From assembly GCF_015645385.1 (NCBI RefSeq), contig NZ_JADOET010000003.1:124001-188000 (forward strand): DNA of 64,000 nt, read 5' to 3'. Under the pieces are notes generated by a model, which did not search any database, was not told the origin of the DNA, and saw nothing but the letters and a program-made list of their open reading frames with translations. Position 1 is the first letter of the stretch. Each line of letters begins with the position of its first letter. This document shows positions 1 to 8,444 of this stretch, piece after piece. Both the position numbers and the translations under genes were made by a program. Source of the stretch: Winogradskyella marina. GTDB taxonomy: Bacteria; Bacteroidota; Bacteroidia; Flavobacteriales; Flavobacteriaceae.

Positions 1-1
1 A

Positions 2-70
2 TTCGAACAATTAAACAATAAAAACAACGAATTTCAAAGAATGACAATTGGGTTTATGGGAAAACTATAG
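2..70 (+). CDS. C-terminal tail of an upstream gene (partial)
   Basis: The reading frame is open from the window edge and stops at TAG 68-70, giving 22 residues that end in GFMGKL. It lies 69 bp before the acyl-CoA dehydrogenase on the same strand. In flavobacteria such dehydrogenases often follow other fatty-acid oxidation genes, but the tail is too short to identify. It could also be chance, since only 69 bases are visible. Confidence 0.35.
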   Translation, partial: FEQLNNKNNEFQRMTIGFMGKL

Positions 71-139
71 CTGTCTAACCTCTTAATTCTAATCTCTCAT
101 TTCTTAGATAAATTTGAAAAGACTAAAACTAATAAAATT

Positions 140-1951
140 ATGGCTGAAACACAAAACAAAGACATCCTTCGAGGCGGTCAATTCCTAGTGAAGGAAACCA
201 ACTGCGAAGACGTCTTCACTCCTGAGGATTTTAGTGAAGAACAAAACATGATGAAGGAATCCGTAATGGAATTCAACGAACGTGAAATCATAGCACACAA
301 ACCAAGATTTGAAGCTAAAGATTACGCACTCACTGAAGAAGTAATGCGTAAAGCTGGAGACATGGGCTTTTTAGGTGTTGCCGTTCCTGAAGCTTATGAA
401 GGGCTTGGAATGGGATTTGTATCTACGGTGTTAACTTGTGATTACATCTCGAGCGGAACGGGTTCTTTTAGTACGGCTTTTGGTGCACATACAGGAATTG
501 GTACCATGCCAATTACCTTATACGGAACCGAAGAACAGAAGCAAAAATATGTTCCTAAATTGGCTACAGGCGAATGGTTTGGTGCGTATTGTTTAACGGA
601 ACCTGGAGCTGGATCTGATGCCAATTCAGGTAAAACTACGGCAGAACTTTCTGCTGATGGTAAATCGTATAAAATAAACGGTCAAAAAATGTGGATCTCT
701 AACGCAGGTTTCTGTCGTTTAATGATTGTTTTTGCACGTATTGAAGATGATAAAAATATAACAGGTTTTATCGTTGAATATGATATGGACAGTCCAAACG
801 GAATTACTTTAGGTGAAGAGGAACACAAATTAGGAATTAGAGCAAGTTCTACACGTCAGGTATTTTTTAATGATACGGTTGTGCCTGTAGAAAACATGTT
901 AGCAGGTCGTGGTGAAGGTTTTAAAATCGCGATGAATGCACTTAATGTTGGTCGTATAAAATTAGCGGCTGCTTGTTTAGATTCTCAAAGACGAATTCTA
1001 ACGACTGCTGTGCAGTATGCAAATGAGCGTAAACAATTTAAAACACCAATTGCAGACTTTGGTGCTATTAAAACCAAATTAGCTGAAATGGCTGCAAGTG
1101 CGTATGCTGGTGAATCTGCTACGTATAGAGCAGCTAAAAACATTGAAGACAGAATCGCGTTACGTGAAGCTGCCGGAAACTCTCATCAAGAAGCAGAATT
1201 AAAAGGAGTTGAAGAATACGCTATTGAATGTTCAATCTTAAAAGTTGCAGTTTCTGAAGATGTACAAAACAGTGCCGATGAAGGCATTCAAATCTTTGGT
1301 GGTATGGGATTCTCTGAAGAAACACCTATGGAAGCGGCTTGGAGAGATGCGAGAATTGCTCGAATTTACGAAGGAACTAATGAAATCAACAGAATGTTAT
1401 GTGTTGGAATGTTAGTTAAAAAGGCCATGAAAGGTCATGTGGATTTATTAGGTCCTGCGCAAAAAGTTCAGGAAGAATTAATGGGTATTCCTTCTTTTGA
1501 AACACCAGATTATTCTGAATTATTTTCAGAAGAAAAGGAAATGATTGCAAAACTTAAGAAAACATTCTTAATGGTTGCTGGTGGTGCTGTTCAAAAATTT
1601 GGACAAGATTTAGAAGAACACCAACAACTACTTATTGCTGCTGCAGATATCTTAATTGAAATCTATATGGCAGAATCAGCCATTTTAAGAACTGAGAAAA
1701 ATGTGAAACGCACGAGCGAAAAAGAGCAATCTGCTCAGATCGCTATGGCGAAATTATATTTATATCACGCTGTAGATATCGTTGAAGAAAAAGGAAAAGA
1801 AAGTATTATTTCTTTTGCCGAAGGCGATGAACAACGTATGATGTTAATGGGATTGAAACGTTTTACGAAATATCAAAACTATCCAGATATCGTAGATTTA
1901 CGTATTGAAGTAGCGGAAAAAGTAAAAGCAGAGAATAAATACTGTTTCTAA
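140..1951 (+). CDS. Acyl-CoA dehydrogenase, long form with C-terminal extension
   Basis: Predicted FAD-dependent acyl-CoA dehydrogenase that introduces the alpha-beta double bond in fatty acyl-CoA (first step of beta-oxidation, cytoplasm). The N-terminal helical domain is followed by the flavin-binding stretch YCLTEPGAGSDANS and WISNAG, and by the catalytic-glutamate motif RIYEGTNEINR. At 603 residues it is about 200 longer than the classical 380-400 residue enzymes; the extra part lies after the catalytic motif, as in VLCAD-type enzymes. The ATG start gives the family-typical N-terminus. It is followed directly by a hairpin terminator. Substrate chain length cannot be read from sequence. Confidence 0.93.
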   Translation: MAETQNKDILRGGQFLVKETNCEDVFTPEDFSEEQNMMKESVMEFNEREIIAHKPRFEAKDYALTEEVMRKAGDMGFLGVAVPEAYEGLGMGFVSTVLTCDYISSGTGSFSTAFGAHTGIGTMPITLYGTEEQKQKYVPKLATGEWFGAYCLTEPGAGSDANSGKTTAELSADGKSYKINGQKMWISNAGFCRLMIVFARIEDDKNITGFIVEYDMDSPNGITLGEEEHKLGIRASSTRQVFFNDTVVPVENMLAGRGEGFKIAMNALNVGRIKLAAACLDSQRRILTTAVQYANERKQFKTPIADFGAIKTKLAEMAASAYAGESATYRAAKNIEDRIALREAAGNSHQEAELKGVEEYAIECSILKVAVSEDVQNSADEGIQIFGGMGFSEETPMEAAWRDARIARIYEGTNEINRMLCVGMLVKKAMKGHVDLLGPAQKVQEELMGIPSFETPDYSELFSEEKEMIAKLKKTFLMVAGGAVQKFGQDLEEHQQLLIAAADILIEIYMAESAILRTEKNVKRTSEKEQSAQIAMAKLYLYHAVDIVEEKGKESIISFAEGDEQRMMLMGLKRFTKYQNYPDIVDLRIEVAEKVKAENKYCF

Positions 1952-1972
1952 AATTTAGTTAAGTTGAATGGT

Positions 1973-2022
1973 AAAAGCCAATTCTTCCCCTTTCATGATT
2001 TGGGTTGAATTGGCTTTTTTAT
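1973..2022. terminator. Rho-independent terminator, probably bidirectional
   Basis: Inverted repeat AAAAGCCAATTC (1973-1984) and GAATTGGCTTTT (2007-2018) with a 22-nt loop, followed by a T-rich tract. It sits between the converging acyl-CoA dehydrogenase (plus) and the M56/amidase gene (minus). The minus-strand side also ends in four T residues, so it may serve both. Confidence 0.8.
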
Positions 2023-2024
2023 TT

Positions 2025-3443
2025 TTATTTATTGTTTCTAATTTCTAATAAGCCATCAAAAATGGATTGTGCAATTTTTATTTGTTGGTCTTTATCTGTA
2101 AGCACTACTCTATCACTTTTATTCGTCATAAAACCTAATTCTAAATAAACACCAGGAACAGAAGTGTTTCTTAATAAATATAAATTTGCTTTCTTGATTC
2201 CTCTACTTGAAAAATAATTCTTTTGATGTTCAACTAAAATGTTAGCATATTTAAGACTTGTATCACTATGCTCATTTTCTGAATTGTAATAGGCCTCTGT
2301 TCCGCTTATAGATTCATCATGATGTGCATTACTATGTAAACTTAAAAACAAATCTGGATTTTTAATATTTATAAATTCTGCACGTTCACTTAATTCTAAA
2401 AATTCATCTTCATGACGTGTTAATATAATTTCAACATTTTCATCACTCAATGAAGCTAGTACATTTGAAATATTTAATACAACATCCTTCTCTAAAATAC
2501 TATCAGATAAATTACCCGGATCTATTCCACCATGTCCAACGTCGAGAACAACCACAAGGGGTGCTTTTAAACCTTTGTAAGAACTAAACACAAAGATGCC
2601 TGCAAATAATAAGATTACAGAAGTAATTTTTAGGGTTTGTTTTAATACTGATGATTTTGATTGATGTAACATAATAATTCGATTTTTGATTTGAATGAAA
2701 TTAAATCCGCTAGTTAAAGGAATGCGGTATTCCTTATGTCCTAAATTTATAATGGTATTAGAATAATTTTCAATGTCAATACCTGAAGAGACTGATTTAT
2801 CATCAGCAATATATTCGTGATTTTGAAGTACAGCTTTTTTGTACAACCATACAAATGGATTGAACCAAAATGCACAAATAATTAGTTCTATCATAATGAT
2901 ATCTAAGGTATGCTTTTCTTCAAAATGCACTGTTTCATGTTTAATAATGCTTTCAAAATCTTCCGTATTTAAAACCTGATTTTCACTAATAAACATATAA
3001 TTAAAAAAGCTCGATACCAGTTCAGAATCATTATTCTTTATTATTTTGAGCTTTCCAATACGTTTATGCTTCCCCTTGGTCAATTGATATATTTCAAAAC
3101 TATTCTTCAAAAATCGAAAAACAAGAAAAAGACTAATTGCTATATAAATATAGATCCAAATGCTTGTTGATGGACTGACCGTTTCAACCTTTTTATAAGT
3201 AACCTCGTCAATATTTTGAGATACGGCAACTGAATCTGAAAATGACTGAATAGGAATCTCTGTAATACTCGGAATTGTCTTGAATATTTCAATCTCTAAT
3301 AATGGTGCCAACAAACAAAGTACCAAAGACCCCAAAAGAAAGTAGCGGTTGAATTGAAAAGTTTTCTGTTTTCTTAGCAACAAGAAATAAACTGTATAAG
3401 AACAACCTAAACTAATAATTGTATACATAAAATAACTGATCAT
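2025..3443 (-). CDS. BlaR1-like M56 membrane peptidase fused to N-acetylmuramoyl-L-alanine amidase (Amidase_3)
   Basis: Two modules are visible. Residues 1-285 have hydrophobic segments near 1-20, 35-50, 95-112 and 270-288 and an M56/BlaR1 zinc site: HETVH at 169-173 and NHEYIADD with Glu210. Residues about 296-472 form an Amidase_3 domain with all expected zinc and catalytic residues: His304 (DVGHGG), Glu318 (LEKD), His370 (SLHSNA) and Glu445 (YLELGF). In BlaR1/MecR1 the extracytoplasmic part is a penicillin-binding sensor; here that place is taken by a cell-wall amidase. The gene overlaps the BlaI-type repressor by 4 bp (start 3443, repressor stop 3440), so the two are co-translated. Inference: an envelope sensor or protease that frees the repressor, with peptidoglycan as signal or substrate. 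Confidence 0.88.
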   Translation of the reverse strand: MISYFMYTIISLGCSYTVYFLLLRKQKTFQFNRYFLLGSLVLCLLAPLLEIEIFKTIPSITEIPIQSFSDSVAVSQNIDEVTYKKVETVSPSTSIWIYIYIAISLFLVFRFLKNSFEIYQLTKGKHKRIGKLKIIKNNDSELVSSFFNYMFISENQVLNTEDFESIIKHETVHFEEKHTLDIIMIELIICAFWFNPFVWLYKKAVLQNHEYIADDKSVSSGIDIENYSNTIINLGHKEYRIPLTSGFNFIQIKNRIIMLHQSKSSVLKQTLKITSVILLFAGIFVFSSYKGLKAPLVVVLDVGHGGIDPGNLSDSILEKDVVLNISNVLASLSDENVEIILTRHEDEFLELSERAEFINIKNPDLFLSLHSNAHHDESISGTEAYYNSENEHSDTSLKYANILVEHQKNYFSSRGIKKANLYLLRNTSVPGVYLELGFMTNKSDRVVLTDKDQQIKIAQSIFDGLLEIRNNK

Positions 3444-3823
3444 TTACCTTTCTTTTTAGTCATTTTTTCATTTAATAATTCTTGAAGCTCTTGTAGTTCT
3501 TCCATTGACAAATCAGCATTTTTAGTAAAAAACGAAGCGAATTGCGCTTTTGAATCGTTAAAAAAATGTTGAATCATTCCATTAACTTGCTTTGTAAAAT
3601 AATCGTTCTTTTTAAGAATTGGATAATATTCTTTGTCTCTTCCCAAACGGTTAAACCCAATATAATTTTTATCTGTCATCCGTTTTAATAATGTTGAAAT
3701 TGTTGTATAAGCTGGTCTTGGCTCAGGAAATTTCTCAACAATATCTTTCATGAATCCTTTTTCAAGCATCCATAAGTACTTCATAATCTGCAATTCGGAT
3801 TTGTTTAACTGTTTTATATCCAC
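3440..3823 (-). CDS. BlaI/MecI/CopY-family transcriptional repressor
   Basis: 127-residue winged-helix protein of normal family length. The N-terminus KQLNKSELQIMKYLW and the recognition region YTTISTLLKRM are typical of BlaI/MecI. Start is GTG at 3821-3823; the next in-frame ATG (residue 14) would remove the first helix, so GTG is preferred. The stop overlaps the start of the M56/amidase gene. A BlaI/MecI-type operator lies just upstream (3838-3853) over a likely -7 box, indicating autorepression that is relieved when the M56 protease is active, as in bla/mec systems. Confidence 0.9.
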   Translation of the reverse strand: MDIKQLNKSELQIMKYLWMLEKGFMKDIVEKFPEPRPAYTTISTLLKRMTDKNYIGFNRLGRDKEYYPILKKNDYFTKQVNGMIQHFFNDSKAQFASFFTKNADLSMEELQELQELLNEKMTKKKGK

Positions 3824-3837
3824 AAATATAGTTTTAA

Positions 3838-3853
3838 TACTACAAATGTAGTA
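3838..3853. promoter_or_regulatory. BlaI/MecI-type operator over the blaI-like promoter
   Basis: TACTACAAATGTAGTA is a 7-bp-arm palindrome that matches the known mec/bla operator core (TACAnnTGTA). On the minus strand it contains TACATTTG (3850-3843), a good TAnnTTTG -7 element, so bound repressor would cover the promoter of the repressor/M56 pair. A weaker partial copy (CCACAAATATAGT, 3820-3832) lies 20 bp away. Confidence 0.8.
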
Positions 3854-3914
3854 ATAAATTTAAATGGTGCAAATCATCCGCAAAATTTCTATCTTTAAAA
3901 AAAAATGATTCGTT

Positions 3915-5489
3915 ATGCGCTATCTCTTAATTTCTATATGCTTCATACCATTTCTTAGTTTTTCACAATCCAACACCGAAATATTCCTATTTGATATCAA
4001 TACTAAGCATTCAAAAATTGAAATCAGTAACGGTAAAAACCTTTCAAACAATAAAGGTTACGATAATCAACCTTCGTTTGTAGATGATCAATCTATTCTA
4101 TTTGCTTCAACTAAAAATGAACAAACAGATATATTAAAATACAATACATTAGATTTTTCTAAAACGTGGATCAGTTCTACAGAAGGAGGAGAATACACAC
4201 CATTACAGATGCCGAATAAAAATGGTGTATCTGCCGTTCGGTTAGATAAAGACGGAAAACAACGTCTATATGCTTATGATATGATTACAGGTGAATCCAC
4301 TGAACTCATTAAAGATGTCGTGGTGGCTTATTATACATGGTTCAATGAAAGCATAATTGTTTCCGCTGTCATAGAAAATGACGATTTAAATTTATATGTT
4401 CATGATATAAAAAATGGCACCAATAAAAAATACGCTTCTAAAGTTGGGCGTTCATTTCATAAAATTCCAAACGCTAACTTAGTTAGTTTCATTTCAAAAT
4501 CGAATAGTAATTTATGGCAAATTAAATCCCTTAATCCTTTAACAGGTGAGATAAAGCTTATCGCTAACACAGTAAAAGGTGTAGAAGATATATGTTGGTT
4601 AAATAGCAAAACTCTTCTATCGAGTAAAGGGAGTGTGCTATATAAGCTAACGCTTCAAAAGGATTATAATTGGAAAAAAGTTAAAGATGTATCTGATGAT
4701 GGAATTGAAAATATTACACGCTTAGCTGTTAATTCAAAAGGTTCAAAATTATTGCTGGCTGGTGATGTCGCAGAAGATTATAGTCTATTAAGTATTATGG
4801 ATTCAAAACTTCAATTAATTGAAGATCATGCAGCACAAATTGTTGACAAACATATTGATCCTTTTAACAATCGAAATTTAAAAGAATTTTCAAACGCTTT
4901 TAATATCAATGTTATTGTAAAGAGTTTTCCTGCTGAAATCATGTATTATGGTAGAGATAACCTCATAGAACATTACAAATTATTTTATGAGAATAACGAG
5001 AAATCAAGCGTTAAGGTTGTAAATAGAATGACATTAAAAAATGTGGTTATAGATGAAGAACTTGTTACACTTAATAATACCACAAAAAGACAAGTTACCA
5101 TTTATGAAACAGACGATGATGAAATAACCACAATGACATTTATTGAAAATTCTAAATTAAAAAAGAAGCAAGAAGTCTTAATAAATGAACAAATAGAAAT
5201 GTATAATAAAAAAGATGTGAAGCCCTATGGAAGAACATTTTCTACTGATGTTAAGGTTTATAATTTTCCGCATGAACTCTCAATAGATGGTAGACCTGCT
5301 TTACGCGATCAGTATATTTCATTAGTAGAAACAACACCCAATTTATATGCCGAAATCGTAAACAGAATAATAATTGGAAACAAAGTAATTGACAAAATAA
5401 AAACAACTATAAACGATACCATTGAATATACCGTAGCGATTTATGAAATTGAAAACGGATTGATTTCTGCTGTCACTTATATAAAATAA
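3915..5489 (+). CDS. Secreted beta-propeller protein with two C-terminal SnoaL/NTF2-like domains
   Basis: Signal peptide at residues 1-18 (ending FLSFSQS). Residues about 20-300 show repeated TolB/WD40-like strands with phrases such as YDNQPSFVDDQSILFAS, resembling periplasmic PD40 propellers. The last 200 residues hold two tandem SnoaL/NTF2-like modules, one around 305-405 (KHIDPFNNRNLKEFSNAF) and one around 415-524 (EQIEMYNKKDVKPYGRTF). No catalytic residues can be assigned. TATCTTTA at 3890-3897 may be its -7 element. It begins a plus-strand run of exported proteins reaching 10072. Confidence 0.7.
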   Translation: MRYLLISICFIPFLSFSQSNTEIFLFDINTKHSKIEISNGKNLSNNKGYDNQPSFVDDQSILFASTKNEQTDILKYNTLDFSKTWISSTEGGEYTPLQMPNKNGVSAVRLDKDGKQRLYAYDMITGESTELIKDVVVAYYTWFNESIIVSAVIENDDLNLYVHDIKNGTNKKYASKVGRSFHKIPNANLVSFISKSNSNLWQIKSLNPLTGEIKLIANTVKGVEDICWLNSKTLLSSKGSVLYKLTLQKDYNWKKVKDVSDDGIENITRLAVNSKGSKLLLAGDVAEDYSLLSIMDSKLQLIEDHAAQIVDKHIDPFNNRNLKEFSNAFNINVIVKSFPAEIMYYGRDNLIEHYKLFYENNEKSSVKVVNRMTLKNVVIDEELVTLNNTTKRQVTIYETDDDEITTMTFIENSKLKKKQEVLINEQIEMYNKKDVKPYGRTFSTDVKVYNFPHELSIDGRPALRDQYISLVETTPNLYAEIVNRIIIGNKVIDKIKTTINDTIEYTVAIYEIENGLISAVTYIK

Positions 5490-5538
5490 CTTTTTCACCA
5501 ATTAAAACCAGCCATTCATTACAACTAAGTACCACTAC

Positions 5539-6687
5539 ATGAAACAACTACTCATCCTGCTACTCGCCTATTCATTAACCTCTGCAACACAAGCCCAAAA
5601 CGTTTTAGAACCAAAACTAGAAAACATCGCATGGATTTCGGGTACATGGCATGGCGAAGCTTTTGGAGGCCTAGTAGAAGAAATTTGGAGTGAACCTTCG
5701 GCTGGCAGTATGATGGCAAGTTTTAAGTTTATAAATGATGGCAGAGTGTCTTTTTACGAAATCGAAGTTATTAGAGAGGTAGAAAACACATTGTTACTTC
5801 AATTAAAGCATTTTAGATCCGATTTAAAAGGTTGGGAATCTAAAGATGAGACCGTTGATTTTCCATTAATAGAAATCACAGAAAATAAAGTGGTTTTTGA
5901 AGGTATGGTTTTCGAAAAAGTAAGTCCAACCGAAATGAATGTCCATGTTGATATCGAAGAAAACGGAAAAACAGAAACGGTTACATTTAATTATAAAAAG
6001 CAAGTAAAAGAACCAAAACACATCAATCAACTGAACATTGTAAAAAAAGCAAAAGTAAAACCTATAATTGATGGCAAAGCAAATGATGCTATTTGGTCTG
6101 ATACCGTTTGGTTACCTTTAGATCAATTATGGCTTGGTGACCCTTATACCGAAGATGACTTTTCTGGTCGTTATAAATTATCTTGGGCAGAAGACGGTCT
6201 TTATCTTTTAGCTGAAATCACGGACGATGTTCTTGTAGATAATAATCCAGATCCATTAGAAGCATGGTGGGACGACGATTGTTTAGAGATTTTTATAGAC
6301 GAGGACAATAGTGGTGGCGAGCATCAATACAACCACAATGCTTTTGCCTATCATATTGCTTTAGATGGAAATGTGGTAGATATGTCAACAAAAAAAACGG
6401 GAAAACTCTATAATTCTCATATCGAATCTAAACGAATTACAACCGGAAACACATCTATTTGGGAGGTGAAAATATCTATTTTTGATGACAGTTATAAAGA
6501 TGATGCAAAAAACACACCATTAAAGTTACAAGTAGGCAAAGTGATGGGATTCGCTCTAGCCTATTGCGATAATGATACGAGTAAAACACGAGAGAACTTT
6601 ATAGGTTCTGTTTATGTCGAAGGTGAAGATAAAAATAGAGGTTGGATAGATGCTAATATTTTCGGAACTTTAAAACTAAGAAATTAA
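5539..6687 (+). CDS. Exported DUF6265 protein fused to a CBM9-like domain
   Basis: Signal peptide 1-19. Residues 28-150 match the DUF6265 pattern (IAWISGTWHGEAFGG, EEIWSEP, FKFINDGRVSFYEIEVI). Residues about 165-382 resemble the family 9 carbohydrate-binding / DOMON-like fold (PIIDGKANDAIWSDT, WWDDDCLEIFIDEDN), usually found on exported enzymes or binding proteins. No active site is visible. The gene ends 6 bp before the M28 peptidase start, so the two are probably co-transcribed. The fusion is plain in a single open frame. Confidence 0.78.
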   Translation: MKQLLILLLAYSLTSATQAQNVLEPKLENIAWISGTWHGEAFGGLVEEIWSEPSAGSMMASFKFINDGRVSFYEIEVIREVENTLLLQLKHFRSDLKGWESKDETVDFPLIEITENKVVFEGMVFEKVSPTEMNVHVDIEENGKTETVTFNYKKQVKEPKHINQLNIVKKAKVKPIIDGKANDAIWSDTVWLPLDQLWLGDPYTEDDFSGRYKLSWAEDGLYLLAEITDDVLVDNNPDPLEAWWDDDCLEIFIDEDNSGGEHQYNHNAFAYHIALDGNVVDMSTKKTGKLYNSHIESKRITTGNTSIWEVKISIFDDSYKDDAKNTPLKLQVGKVMGFALAYCDNDTSKTRENFIGSVYVEGEDKNRGWIDANIFGTLKLRN

Positions 6688-6693
6688 AACCTT

Positions 6694-8040
6694 ATGAAAT
6701 ATTTATTAGCCCTTATTGTCCTTGTGTTCTCATTCACATCACATGCCCAAACCGATCAAAAAATCTACGATATAATTGATGCGGTTTCAGAGCAACGATT
6801 AAAACAAGATGTAAAAACCTTAGCCGATTTTGGAACGAGACATACCCTCAGTGATACTATTTCAGATACAAGAGGTATTGGAGCCGCACGTCGTTGGATA
6901 AAATCTGAATTTGAAACCATTTCAAATGATTGCGACAACTGTTTAGACGTTTTTTATCAGAAAAATTTAGTTAAAAAAGGAGAAAATCAACGTATCGTTA
7001 AAGATGTTATGGTCGTTAATGTGGTTGCCATACAGCGTGGTACTAAATATCCCAATCGGTTTATTATAATGAGTGGTGATATCGATTCTAGAGTTTCAGA
7101 CCCTATTGATTTCACATCAGATGCGCCAGGTGCTAATGACAATGCTACCGGAATGGCAGGAGCCTTAGAAGCCGCACGTGTTTTATCACAATATCAATTT
7201 GAAAATAGTATTATTTACGTTGGACTTTCAGGTGAAGAACAAGGCTTATTTGGAGGAAAAGGATTAGCTAAATATGCCCAAGAGAATAATTGGGACATTA
7301 TTGGAGTGTTGAATAATGATATGATTGGAAATATTTCTGGTGTCGATGGAGTGATTGACAATAGAACCTTCCGAATTTTCTCAGAACCCATTACAACAGC
7401 TGAAACAGATCCCGAAGCATTAGCAAGCCAAGCAAGAGCACGTCGTTTTTATGGTGGAGAGGTTGATGGTATTTCACGTCAGTTAGCACGCTATGTATAT
7501 GAAACTACTCAAACATATATGCCAGAAATGAATCCGATGCTAGTCTATCGTTTAGATCGATTTGGTCGCGGCGGACATCACAGACCTTTTAATGATGCCG
7601 GTTTTGCTGGTATTAGAATTATGGAAGCGCACGAAAATTACACACAACAACATCAAGATATTAGAACTGAAAATGGAATAGATTATGGTGATACTTTTGA
7701 GCATGTTAACTTTCCATATTGTAAAAAATTAACTGCAGTAAATGCCATCACTATGGCAAGCCTTGCCTCTGCTCCACCGTCACCAACCGAAGTGAGTATT
7801 GGAGGTATTGTTGAAGCATCTGCAAAATTAAAATGGACGGAAGTTGAAGGTGCTAAAGGCTATAAAATATACTGGAGAGCGACCACTTCACCAACTTGGG
7901 ATCATAGTCGCTATGTTGAAGATATTACTGAATTTACTTTAGATGGTATTGTTATTGATAATTCTTTTTTTGGAGTTGCGGCTGTAAGTGCTAATGGCCA
8001 TGAAAGTGTTGTGGTTTTTCCGAATAAAATTTTAAGATAA
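6694..8040 (+). CDS. Secreted M28-family metallopeptidase with C-terminal FN3 domain
   Basis: Signal peptide 1-19. The M28 core has Asp149 (GANDNATG), Glu181/Glu182 (SGEEQGLFGG) and Asp209 (NNDMIG). The first zinc ligand, usually His in a GHxDS motif, is Asp129 here (MSGDIDS), so metal binding may differ. A C-terminal His-rich segment (QQHQDIRT, DTFEHVNF) supplies the last ligand. Residues about 355-448 read as a fibronectin type III domain. Predicted aminopeptidase or carboxypeptidase of extracellular peptides; it belongs to the exported hydrolase run with the M1 peptidase downstream. Confidence 0.87.
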   Translation: MKYLLALIVLVFSFTSHAQTDQKIYDIIDAVSEQRLKQDVKTLADFGTRHTLSDTISDTRGIGAARRWIKSEFETISNDCDNCLDVFYQKNLVKKGENQRIVKDVMVVNVVAIQRGTKYPNRFIIMSGDIDSRVSDPIDFTSDAPGANDNATGMAGALEAARVLSQYQFENSIIYVGLSGEEQGLFGGKGLAKYAQENNWDIIGVLNNDMIGNISGVDGVIDNRTFRIFSEPITTAETDPEALASQARARRFYGGEVDGISRQLARYVYETTQTYMPEMNPMLVYRLDRFGRGGHHRPFNDAGFAGIRIMEAHENYTQQHQDIRTENGIDYGDTFEHVNFPYCKKLTAVNAITMASLASAPPSPTEVSIGGIVEASAKLKWTEVEGAKGYKIYWRATTSPTWDHSRYVEDITEFTLDGIVIDNSFFGVAAVSANGHESVVVFPNKILR

Positions 8041-8090
8041 TAGTTCTGTCAATCCTGCTCAGGTATGAATCTAAAAACCATATTATACAT

Positions 8091-8444
8091 ATGTTTAAAA
8101 AACTAATATTCTACACCCCAGAAGTGTTCTTAATCATTTCAGTTTTGTATTATTGGTCTTTAACTGCTCATACTTTAAATCCTATGGCCATTGGACTATT
8201 GGCACTTCTTATATATCAAATTATCAAGAAAAATATTACACTCGGCTTAATTATTTCATCTGTATTTTTCTGCCTCTCCTTAGTCTTAATATTAGCATTA
8301 TTTTCAGAATTATCAGAATTTAATGGAATTACACAAGATTGGAACGACCTCGTTATTTTTGGTTCCATATATCTTGGAATAAACTTAATACTGGCAGGAT
8401 TTATGTTCTTTAAATATTTGAAATTAAAAACCACTAAAAATTGA
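8091..8444 (+). CDS. Four-helix integral membrane protein, unknown function
   Basis: 117 residues with four predicted membrane spans (about 12-28, 34-48, 52-72, 86-108) and a Lys-rich C-terminus. No family recognised. Its stop TGA (8442-8444) overlaps the TTG start of the M1 peptidase (8441), so the two genes are translationally coupled. Such small membrane proteins often accompany flavobacterial peptidase genes, but no role can be assigned. Confidence 0.75.
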   Translation: MFKKLIFYTPEVFLIISVLYYWSLTAHTLNPMAIGLLALLIYQIIKKNITLGLIISSVFFCLSLVLILALFSELSEFNGITQDWNDLVIFGSIYLGINLILAGFMFFKYLKLKTTKN

